From Cacajao melanocephalus (Eukaryota; Chordata; Mammalia; Primates; Pitheciidae), in the NCBI GenBank assembly GCA_963573385.1, contig CAUYLG010013832.1:23216-87215 (forward strand): 64,000 nucleotides of DNA. Direction: 5' to 3'. The notes beneath the pieces are model-generated. The model was not told where the DNA came from, searched no databases, and saw only the letters and a list, made by a program, of their open reading frames with translations. Positions 28,280-40,924 of the stretch are shown one piece after another; within the stretch, counting starts at the first letter, position 1; each line of letters starts with the position of its first letter. The translations under genes and the position numbers were made by a program.

Positions 28280-30800
<2,521 letters not shown>

Positions 30801-30802
30801 CA

Positions 30803-31641
30803 TTTCTTTATTTTATTATTATTTTTGTATTTTAGGTTCTGGGGTCATGGGCAGATCATGCACGATGGTTGCATAGGAATATACAGGCAATGTGATTTGC
30901 TGCCTCCATCCCCCCATCACCTACATCTGGCATTTCTCCCCATGTTATACCTCCCTAACCTCCCCACCCACTGTTGTCCCTCCCTTAGCACCCCAACAGA
31001 CCCCAGTGTACGATGCTCCCCTCTCTGTGTCCATGTGTTCTCATAGTTCAACACCTGCCTATGGATGAGAACATGCTGTGTTTGATTTTCTGTTCTTGTG
31101 TCAGTTTGCTGAGAATGATGGTTTCCAGATTCATCCATGTGCCTACAAAGGACATGAACTCGTTGTTTTTTATGTCTGCATAGTATTCCATGGTGTATAT
31201 GTGCCACATTTTCCTTGTCCAGTCTATTATCGATGAGCATTTGGGTAGGTTCCAGGACTTTGCTACTGTAAAAAGTGCCACAATGAACATACCTGTACAT
31301 GTGGCTTTATAATAGAATCATTTATAATCCTTTGGGTATATATCCAGTAATGGGATTGCTGGGTCAAATGGAATTTCTATTTCTAGGTCCTTGAGGAATC
31401 ACCACACTGTCTTCCACAATGGTTGAACTAATTTACACTCCTACCAACAGTATAAAAATGTACCTATTTCTCCACATCCTCTCCAGCATCTGTTGTCTCC
31501 AGATTTTTTAGTGATCGCCATTCTAACTGGCATGAGGTGGTATCTCAATGAGGTTTTGATTTGCATTTCTCTAATAATCAGTGATGATGAGCATTTTTTC
31601 ATATGTCTGTTGGCCTCATATATGTCTTCTTTTGAAAAGTG
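30803..31641 (-). mobile_element. 5'-truncated primate L1, antisense (3' UTR plus ORF2 end)
   Basis: Reading the reverse strand, the 3' UTR runs from the T-rich (poly-A) end at about 30803 to about 31080. It is followed by the ORF2 C-terminus; the minus frame at 31048-31290 includes MWHIYTMEYYADIK, and the frame at 31441-31701 includes [20 protein letters not shown]. The coding frame is broken between them. The copy stops at 31641, where an oppositely oriented L1 3' end begins. Confidence 0.93.
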
Positions 31642-32010
31642 ACACCATGGAATACTATGTAGCCATAAAAAACGATGAATTTGTGTTCTCTGTAGGGACA
31701 TGGATGAACCTGGAAACCATAATTCTCAGCAAACTGATGCAAGAACAGAAAATCAAACACCAGATGTTCTCACTCATAGGTGGGTGCTGAACAATGAGAA
31801 CACATGGACACAGGGAGGGGAGCATCACACACTGGGGTCTGTCATGGGGAAACAGAGGAGGGACAGCAGGGGTTGGGGAGTTGGGGAGAGATAGCATAGG
31901 GAAAAATGCCAGATATAGGTGATGGGGAGGAAGGCAGCAAATCACACTGCCATGTGTGTACCTATGCAACAATCTTGCATGTTCTTCACATGTACCCCAA
32001 AACCTAAAAT
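31642..32010 (+). mobile_element. Very short primate L1 3' end, sense
   Basis: It begins at ACACCATGGAATACTATGTA in the last codons of ORF2 ([12 protein letters not shown]) and carries the complete 3' UTR through ACATGTACCCCAAAACCTAA and a short A tail. It abuts an antisense L1 that contains the same 3' segment, giving an inverted repeat with arms of about 370 bp. Confidence 0.93.
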
Positions 32011-32014
32011 GCAA

Positions 32015-33190
32015 TTTAAAAAACTCTTTTAAATTAATTCACCATGAATAGTATTGGGATTTTTGGGGCTAGGGAGGAGCAGGTGAAGGGGAGTTTAACC
32101 ATATCTAGAAAATGAAACAGAGATAAGAAATAAAGTATAGATCTTATCGACTGAATTAAGATGCATAAACTTTAGAGCCTCCCAGATGTGGATATTTTAA
32201 TTGATTCAATTTAAGCTTTTTGTACATTATTAAAGAGAAAGAAGAGTTAAGGGCACCCTCCAAAATGAACTGTGAGCAGAGAAATCTCAAAGCCATATGG
32301 CTATAGCAGGTCCAGGCTCACCTTTGAGTAATGCAGCTAAGAAAGGGGACTTGAGAACACAAAGGCTGCCAGAAAACTGGGGGCTGTGCCTCTGTGAGGC
32401 CAGGCCAAGGTCCCAGACAGAAAAATGTAATCTAAATATAGTCATAGACCACAGGGGCCTGAGCTCTTAGTTGCTATCCCGAAAGGGGGCCAGGGAATGC
32501 TTGGGGACTGTCCCCCAAGCCACAGCTCTGATGTGCTGCTGTGCTCATCAAGGCCACAAGGAACTACATCATGAGAAACAGGCTTCAACACCAAAGGTGG
32601 ACACTGATGGACCTAGAGACAGAGCTGCTTTCCGGCCTATGTGAGACAGTCAGGGGCGCCTGGTCACTGCCCGTTAAGGTTGACACGTGGAAACCAGAGA
32701 AATACCAGAAATACAGCTCCTGGAAAACAAAGGCAATGCATGTCCTAGAATGTACAAAGGGATGCTGACCAGGTAGTTTCAGGACAGTAAATCAATTTCT
32801 AGATTTGTGGAAAGAGCAGATCTTCAAAGGATAAGAATTCTGGGGCACACTGGAAGTGAGGGGGTGAAAGGCGATCTCTGCCTTTGCCAAGGATTTGTGT
32901 GGAGATGGCTGGGCATCCCACAGCGGGCCCCAGAAAGAGAGAAGCCCCAAGATGGGAGACCAAAAGGGGCTAATTCAGAACCTCCCTGCAGGAGCGGGTT
33001 TGGATCAAGGAGGAAGAATAGGAGATCTTTAAATGAGAGACAAAAGCAAGCTTGAGTTACGGCTCAATTTCGGTTAAGGCCAACTCTTAACTGCTTCTCC
33101 TAGAACCTTCTCCTGTCTTCCCCTTTGTTGCTGAGCCCTGATCCATCCTGAAGAGCAGCAACAACAACAATAAACGATTGTTACTTTTTA
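32015..33190. other. Non-coding DNA, higher GC; old repeat of unknown type
   Basis: The composition rises markedly compared with the preceding 32 kb. The stretch 32280-33060 contains open frames on the + strand (75 and 82 codons). They have no splice sites or protein similarity I recognise. It may be an old LTR or LINE remnant. It contains the first copy of the 78-bp duplication (32693-32770). Confidence 0.4.
32693..32770 (+). repeat. 78-bp direct repeat, copy 1
   Basis: This segment (ACCAGAGAAATACCAGAAAT ... AAAGGGATGCTGACC) recurs at 34692-34769 in the same orientation with a single base difference (G/A at base 31). Confidence 0.97.
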
Positions 33191-33191
33191 A

Positions 33192-33680
33192 TGAGTACTT
33201 ACTCTATTGCAGATTAGTACAATCTAATTACTTTATAGTCATTACCCATTTAATCCTCACAACAGTGCTTATTTTTTCTCATTTTACACATGATAAAACT
33301 AGAGTTTAAAAAGTTTAGCTGTCACTTCGGGAGGCCAAGGCAGGAGGAGTGCTTGAGTCTAAGAGTTTGAGACCAACCTGGGCAACATAGTGAGAACTTG
33401 TTTCTAAAAAAAAAAAAAATTTTTTTTAATTAGCCGGATTTGTTGGTGAGTTCCTGTAGTCCTAGCTACTACAGAGGCTAGGGCAGGAAGATTGCTGGAG
33501 CACAGGAGGTTGAGGATGCAGTGAGCTTATGATCACTCTACCACACTGCAGCCTGGGCAACAGAATGAGACCCTGTCTAAAACAAAACAAAACAAAACAA
33601 AACAAAAACAGTGTAGCTGCTTGTCTAGGGTCACACAGCCCAAAAGTGGCAGAGCTGGAATTCAAACCCAGATGTTTCTG
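33192..33680 (+). mobile_element. MIR SINE split by an Alu insertion
   Basis: The left part (33192-33320: TTTAATCCTCACAACAGTGC, then TTTTACACATGATAAAACTA) and right part (33610-33680: TCTAGGGTCACACAGCCCAA, AAGTGGCAGAGCTGGAATTC) are adjacent halves of one MIR. They are separated by the Alu at 33321-33609. Confidence 0.9.
33321..33609 (+). mobile_element. Old Alu (AluJ-like), slightly 5'-truncated
   Basis: It starts inside the left monomer (CACTTCGGGAGGCCAAGGCA), has the central A-run, and ends CAGCCTGGGCAACAGAATGA followed by an (AAAAC)n tail. The flanks AGTTTAGCTG and AGTGTAGCTG form a degenerate target duplication derived from the host MIR. Confidence 0.92.
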
Positions 33681-33684
33681 AATT

Positions 33685-34378
33685 CAGAGTTACCTTAAGG
33701 GCTACTAGTCCTGGGTCTCCTGCTTCCCCTCCTGGCAAGCTTGACCTAGAAGGAACTACCCTTCAGGCAACTATGTTCCCTGAAAGAGATCGCACACTCA
33801 GTCACAGAGTAGGTGTGCAAAAAACGTTTTGTTGGGATCTGTTCCAGGTTGAGACTAGTGGGTGAGATCACTGGGGAGCACCCAGGCTGCAGGCTTCAGG
33901 GAACAGAGCTGCACCTGACAGAAACCTAAACTCCAGTTCCCTTGGGCCCTCTCACCTGCTGTACCAAATTTGCAGAAACTGAGAGATAGTCTCAGCTCTC
34001 TGCTCTCTGGCCTGCTGAATACAAAGAGTTGCCTGGAGCCCCATGGATTCTACCCCTGGATTCATCCTTGAATACTTTTTGTACAATAAAATTGGGCTGA
34101 AGAGTCATTTGCTATGAGCTTTTGCACAAAAATTCAATTTACCTTTATTATAAAATATTAATAATAAAACTTTATAAATGCCCTGATTTTATTAGATCTG
34201 TCCCATTAAGAAAGTAGGAGCATCTAGGGTGGGGGAGAGGAATGTTTTGAAGGAGATCAATTATACTTGAATAACTTTCCTAAAGAATTTTGTCTTTTTT
34301 ACTTATAGACTGACCTATTTTTCCAAATGCTTTCTCTCAATATGCATTCATCAAGGATACTTTTCCTTTTGTCTTTAG
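33685..34378. other. Intronic sequence upstream of the first visible ARHGAP31 exon
   Basis: No named repeat was recognised. It ends in the polypyrimidine tract and acceptor of the 63-bp exon. Confidence 0.6.
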
Positions 34379-34441
34379 TGGAACAGGCTACTATCCGACC
34401 AGCTAAAAGCATGGACTCACTGTGTTCAGTGCCTGTGGAAG
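34379..34441 (+). CDS. ARHGAP31: ARHGAP31 (CdGAP) internal coding exon, 63 bp
   Basis: This small exon lies between a pyrimidine-rich acceptor ending in TAG at 34376-34378 and a donor GTAAGA at 34442. Its first two bases complete a Val codon begun in an upstream exon. It then reads EQATIRPAKSMDSLCSVPVE and ends with the first base of a Gly codon, completed by the exon at 37084. This matches the segment of CdGAP that follows the RhoGAP domain and basic linker, near residue 330-350 of about 1,444. CdGAP stimulates GTP hydrolysis on Rac1 and Cdc42 and acts at focal adhesions and lamellipodia. The preceding exon was not found in the 34 kb upstream, so it probably lies outside the window. Confidence 0.93.
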
Positions 34442-34691
34442 GTAAGATTTTTACAAGTAGTTTCTGAGTTGGAGATTGCAGTTAGGAGGCCGGAGCTCAC
34501 TTGCCTTTACAAGCTGCCATACCTGCTTCTCTGTAGTCATGATCACACACAATTATCTAGTCCCAAATCCCTCCCTGACCCTTCCCAAACTCAAGGGGTT
34601 CACATAGCCCCATAACCTCCCCTACCTTACTCCAGGGCTAGGCCTAAAGAGCCATCCGCTTTGCCTATCCTTCCTCTAGACACAGAGAAAT

Positions 34692-34777
34692 ACCAGAGAA
34701 ATACCAGAAATACAGCTCCTAGAAAACAAAGGCAATGCATGTCCTAGAATGTACAAAGGGATGCTGACCCTTTGTAC
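34692..34777 (+). repeat. 78-bp direct repeat, copy 2, ending in a hairpin
   Basis: It is 77/78 identical to 32693-32770 and is preceded by an extra tandem copy of AGAGAAATACC (34684-34694). At its right end GTACAAAGGG (34751-34760), a 7-base loop and CCCTTTGTAC (34768-34777) form a perfect 10-bp inverted repeat. The left arm is within the copied segment; the right arm begins at its last two bases and runs into the flank. Confidence 0.95.
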
Positions 34778-35695
<918 letters not shown>

Positions 35696-35724
35696 CAATT
35701 AATAATAACAATAATTCTAAACCT

Positions 35725-36140
35725 GTATAATAGTGAGATCTTCTTAAGTTAATTTGATGCTTTCAGCATTTTCTTACTTTTATATTCATCCATTTGGATT
35801 TGGTTTGGAAACTTCTTGGGCAGTTCTTACCCAGTTTTACAAGAGTTAATATTTCAAAATATGGGTCATTATATACATGACATATGAGTATTGGACAGAT
35901 CATCTGACTGTTAAGTCTCTTGTGTCCTTGTGTATTAAAGGAGATCATTACACTTCCTTACAGGGTGGTCGTAAGAATTTTAAGCATAGCGGTATGTAAG
36001 ATGCCCAGTATATTGCTTAGTACCAAGTTAGAAATTATTTTCTAAATCCCTGGCAACTCACATATCATCTCCAAGCTTATTTACTTCCCACATAGACTTT
36101 TCTCTTCTTTGCTTTCATTTCTAAGTCAGTCAAGAACTCA
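35725..36140. other. Intronic sequence, nothing recognised
   Basis: No exon or repeat could be assigned between two Alus in the ARHGAP31 intron. Confidence 0.5.
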
Positions 36141-36450
<310 letters not shown>

Positions 36451-36451
36451 T

Positions 36452-37083
36452 CACTCCTCACAACTGTGCCTTCTAATATTTAGTTAATTTACATTTCTAG
36501 TTTCTCATGCTCTGAATCAACAGGAAGAAGGCTGAGAAAAGGTAGGAAAGGTCTAGTTGATAATAGCATTTGTGTCCTTGCTGGAAAATGGAACCCCCCT
36601 GTCTGGGTCCATCTGCCAGAGAAAACTTAATAAGTTTTTAAGGTTCTGAAATAAGACAAGATTCTGTTTATTTTTCCTTTTGGTCGTCTTCATTTTGAGC
36701 AAACATCATCTTACTGCCTCTCATCTGTCTCTTTTTTTTTCATTATCTACATTGAGTGCCTGGTAGATGACGGCTCTGTTGAGCAACTTAGCAGCAATCT
36801 TTCTTTGAAAACTGCTCTACCTGCATATTTTAAAAGTGATCGGGATCTGTATGGCATGACAGCAAATGGTCCTACGAGAGCATCATGCTAAAACTCTGTG
36901 CATATGAGGAAGTGCTTTCTCTTTTGTCATCCAGATGTTACCTGTCTTTTTCTGGGCCGTTATGCCCCTGTTAGAATGCTGTGCCTCTCTAGTATTCAAA
37001 TGCTATGTGCCTGACCTTACTGGAAGGCCTGCCATTGCATATGTGCCCAGGCTGCTGACCATACACTTGTTCCTTTTTACTAG
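36452..37083. other. Intronic sequence before the 576-bp exon
   Basis: No repeat was assigned. A T run lies at 36731-36740. It ends in the polypyrimidine tract of the acceptor at 37083. Confidence 0.6.
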
Positions 37084-37659
37084 GAAAAGAAGCCAAGGGA
37101 AATTTCAATCGAACAGTTACCACCGGTGGATTTTTCATTCCAGCAACAAAAATGCACTCCACCGGCACCGGCAGCTCATGTGACCTCAGCAATCAGGAGG
37201 GCGAATGGGGCCAGGAGGGGATGCCTCCGGGGGCTGAGGGTGGCTTCGATGTGAGCACTGATCGCGGCCATCTCCAGGGCGCTCAGACCCGGCCCCCACC
37301 AGAACAGCTGAAGGTTTTCCGGCCTGTTGAGGATCCCGAGGGCGAGCAAACAGCCCCAAAGATGCTGGGTATGTTCTACACTTCGAACGACAGCCCCAGC
37401 AAATCCGTCTTTACCAGCAGCCTCTTCCAGATGGAGCCCTCGCCGCGTCACCAGCGCAAGGCGCTGAACATCTCCGAGCCCTTTGCGGTGTCCGTGCCGC
37501 TCCGCGTGTCCGCCGTCATCAGCACCAACAGCACGCCGTGCAGAACACCCCCGAAGGAGCTGCAGTCTCTTTCCAGCCTGGAAGAGTTTTCTTTTCATGG
37601 GTCAGAGAGCGGAGGCTGGCCAGAAGACGAGAAGCCACTAGGAGCTGAGACTTCTACAG
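37084..37659 (+). CDS. ARHGAP31: ARHGAP31 (CdGAP) coding exon, central region, 576 bp
   Basis: The acceptor is TTTTTACTAG at 37083 and the donor is GTAAAG at 37660. The exon enters at codon position 2, joining the G left by the 63-bp exon, and leaves one base for the next exon. It encodes about 192 residues, roughly 354-545 of the protein. Recognisable stretches are the start NFNRTVTTGGFFIPATKMHS, the middle LKVFRPVEDPE, SPSKSVFTSSLFQMEPSPR, and the conserved LNISEPFAVSVPLRVSAVIS. The region is Ser/Pro-rich and probably mostly disordered. In CdGAP, the part between the GAP domain and the C-terminus binds partners and carries regulatory phosphorylation sites. It is much less diverged from the human protein, as I recall it, than the last exon. 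It is unusually CpG-dense for its surroundings, especially at 37430-37540. The open frame runs on into the intron to 37910, but that tail is intronic and overlaps a MIR. Confidence 0.95.
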
Positions 37660-37744
37660 GTAAAGTAGGGGAGAGAGAGGGTCTCTTTCCATCTGAAGGG
37701 AGAAAAACCACACTTAAATTTGCTTCAAGTTTGCACAGCAATAT

Positions 37745-37985
37745 AGTGAAGTGGTTAGTTAAGTTTGTGGGCTCTAGAGCCAGACTGGGTACAAACCCAG
37801 GCTCTGCCATTTCACTGCGTGATCTTCAGCAGGTTAACGTAACCACTCTGTGCCTCAGTTTCTTAATCTGTAAAGTGGGAATAATTATGTTAATAATACT
37901 TTTTTCATAAGTTTGTTGTAAATATTAAATTATTTAATACATATGAAACTCTCAGAACAGTGTTTACCTATAATAAGCATATAAT
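37745..37985 (-). mobile_element. MIR SINE remnant (antisense), in intron
   Basis: The + strand reads GGGCTCTAGAGCCAGACTGG, GTACAAACCCAGGCTCTGCC, TCTGTGCCTCAGTTTCTTAA and TCTGTAAAGTGGGAATAATT, the full MIR reverse complement. Confidence 0.92.
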
Positions 37986-38299
37986 AAATGTTACCTGTTA
38001 TTATTTTATTCACTTATAGAGTGAGAAGGCAGGAGAAAATCTCAAAATAGAATGCAGAGCTGGAATTGGGGATTCAATTCTTCCAGTCTCCTTCTCTCTC
38101 CATCCACCCATCCTCATTTCTACTTTACATTTGCAAACAACATGGCTAGCAACCGTAGCAACGAGAAAGAGCATCCCTCTCCCAATTTCCTTATATCAAA
38201 TGCAGGAAGGATTCTGAGTGGATCTGTCTGAGTCATATGCCCAGCCTTGGACCAATCACTGTTGCCCTGTCCAATTCTGAGATTGGCCAGACTTGAGTC

Positions 38300-38493
38300 T
38301 CTAGTAACAGCATCCTGATGTCTGAACTAAAAATGCTTCAGAATTCACAATAGTGGTATTTCCTTTTGCCCATCACTTTGTAGGCTTATTTCTTGAAATT
38401 CAATTTTATCTTTGAATATGTAAAATATTTACAGAATTCACAAGTTAAAACTGTAGGTCATTCCTTGGTATCCATGGGGTGATTGGTTCCAGG
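38300..38493 (+). repeat. 194-bp inverted repeat, left arm
   Basis: Its reverse complement matches 39776-39969 over the full 194 bases without gaps, with four differences that I could count. The right-hand 40 or so bases resemble a DNA-transposon end (CATTCCTTGGTATCCATGGG, GTGATTGGTTCCAGG). The rest is ordinary sequence. Confidence 0.97.
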
Positions 38494-38649
38494 GTGATAG
38501 GTGTGTCTGGAGTGAGGAGAGGTTCTTTGATCAACAAGCAAACCTGACCCACATAAAATGGAAGTATTGAGAACCCCGAAGGAAAGGATGGCTGACAGTC
38601 AAACCAACAAATGTTTATTGTGATTTAGGAATGTTTCTTTTTAATTAAT

Positions 38650-38845
38650 ACTAGTCATTTTCAGCACCCATTAGGTTGTCAGGCACTCTCCTAAGTGTCC
38701 TGCAAATATTATCTCATTTCTCCCCTCTATCCTATGATATAAGTAGTCACTATTATCCCCATTTCCTTAAAGAGGAATAGGTTATTGCCTAATCACTCAT
38801 ACCAAGGAAGTGGAAAAACCAGGATTTTAATTCAGACTTTTAAAA
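38650..38845 (+). mobile_element. MIR SINE remnant, between the inverted-repeat arms
   Basis: Landmarks are AGGCACTCTCCTAAGTGTCC, TGCAAATATTATCTCATTTC, AGTCACTATTATCCCCATTT and the degenerate GGAAGTGGAAAAACCAGGAT end. Confidence 0.8.
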
Positions 38846-39239
38846 AATCCATGCTTGTAACACTCTATCACACTCCCTCCTGTGTTCACTATGGGCTGTG
38901 GAGTTACAAAGATTTTTAAGACATGATCCCTTCCCCACAGTGAGCTCACAAACTAAGAAGGGAAACTGAAATTCTGCACTGAAGTTCAGCACAGGGTCAG
39001 CCTGTGGAAGCAACATAGGAGCCTCCTCAGGATTTTTGGAATTAGGGAGGGCTTAGATACCCAAAGCACCATGAAAGAGGTGTTCATAGCAGAAGGCAAG
39101 GGCACGAATGAGAGGCAGTTCTCTCAGGAGGATTCCAGGAAGATATAGAAGAGGTGACATTTGGACTGAGCCTTCATAAATGGGTAGTGTGTCTCCATAC
39201 AGAAAAGATGAGAAAGGGCATTCTGGGCTTAGAGAGAGC

Positions 39240-39470
39240 TACATGTTGTGGGATGTATGTAGGTTTTGGAACCCAACTGAGCTGATTCGGATGCTAGCTT
39301 TACTGCTTTTTACCAGTTTGGCAGTGAGAGATTTCGGAGCCTGTTTCTCATCCGCAAAGCAGAGGAGGCTCCTATCCCAAAGGCTGTAATGACGTCTGAA
39401 TGGGAAAATGTCCATAAAATACCTGTCCATGGTCTGACTCACAGAAGATGTGAGTAAATGTTAGTCCTTT
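39240..39470 (-). mobile_element. MIR SINE remnant (antisense)
   Basis: Landmarks are TAGGTTTTGGAACCCAACTG, GGAGCCTGTTTCTCATCCGC and GTGAGTAAATGTTAGTCC, which match the MIR reverse complement. It is diverged and the limits are approximate. Confidence 0.65.
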
Positions 39471-39699
39471 TCCTTGCGGGATGGGTGCACAGATGAGCAA
39501 ATCTCAGGGACATCAAGTCATACCTTGTCTGGAAAATGGTGTTGTGGGCTGGTGTGGGTGCAGCAGGATGAGGGATAGGGGAGAGTAAAGGCTTTGAGGA
39601 AAACGGTGTTTGCAAAGGCTTTTGCGAGACTTGTTATCCTCTCTAAAAGAGTGGGTCCGTGGGCCCCAATGGGTCTTTAAGAGACAGTCTGTTATCCTT

Positions 39700-39820
39700 G
39701 CATAGGTTAAATACTATGTATGCCATTTTATATCAGGGACTTGAGCACACATGGATTTTGGTATTGGGGGGAGGTCCTGGAACCAATCACCCCATGGATA
39801 CCAAGGAATGGCCTACTGTT
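39700..39820 (-). mobile_element. Fragment of a pogo/Tigger-like DNA transposon end
   Basis: ATGCCATTTTATATCAGGGA, CTTGAGCACACATGGATTTT, then GGAACCAATCACCCCATGGA and TACCAAGGAATGGCC resemble the terminal region of a Tigger-type element. The family name is tentative. The final part lies in the right arm of the 194-bp inverted repeat, so this site is probably the source copy. Confidence 0.5.
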
Positions 39821-39969
39821 TTAACTTGTGAATTCTGTAAATATTTTACATATTCAAAGATAAAATTGAATTTCAAGAAATAAGCCTACAAAGTGATGGG
39901 CAAAAGGAAATACCACTGTTGTGAATTCTGAAGCATTTTTAGTTCAGACATCAGGATACTGTTACTAGA
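39776..39969 (-). repeat. 194-bp inverted repeat, right arm
   Basis: It is the reverse complement of 38300-38493 with four substitutions and no gaps. The spacer between the arms is 1,282 bp. Confidence 0.97.
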
Positions 39970-40074
39970 TCTGAGTTGCTGGGCTGGCCTGTGATGAAAT
40001 ACCTCAGAGTTAAGACGCCAGTGTAACCAATGGCAATGAGTGGTTTAGTCTTAACCAATCTTAACCAACAAACT

Positions 40075-40555
<481 letters not shown>

Positions 40556-40924
40556 TAAATGGTCATTTTTATTGAGGGCCTGCTGTGTGCTGAGCCCCGT
40601 CCCGGGTACTTGCTTAGTCTTTAATCCACAGTGTGGAAATAGCTTTATGCAATGAAACAGGGCCTTCCTTCATGCAAAGCAGTAGAGACCAAACTTGAGA
40701 TCTGCCTGCCTCTTCCTGATATCGTAGATGTTTAAGAGCAGAGCTTAATCACTTTGGATAGATCCAAATTGACAGGATAGATAACACTTTGCAAGAGTCA
40801 CACAGGAAACTGTTCATCATAATTATAAGACACCTTTACAGCAAGATGTGAATAATAAAAGTTTTGTGATGTTAATGGACTTCTCAGAGTCTATTTATTT
40901 GAGAAGTGAGAGACTGGGCTAGAG

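Noticed and set aside
30803..32010. A single twin-primed (5'-inverted) L1
   Set aside because: Both arms contain the same L1 3' segment. Twin priming inverts the 5' part without duplicating the 3' end.
32541..33055. Two consecutive + strand frames (75 and 82 codons) as an upstream exon
   Set aside because: There are no matching splice sites and the sequence is unlike any part of CdGAP that I recall. It is more likely an old repeat.
37176..37598. 140-codon open frame antisense to the 576-bp ARHGAP31 exon
   Set aside because: It mirrors a GC-rich coding exon with few stops on the other strand. There is no splice context or recognisable protein.
37660..37910. Extension of the ARHGAP31 frame past 37659
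   Set aside because: A strong donor GTAAAG at 37660 and a MIR in the extension show it is intron.
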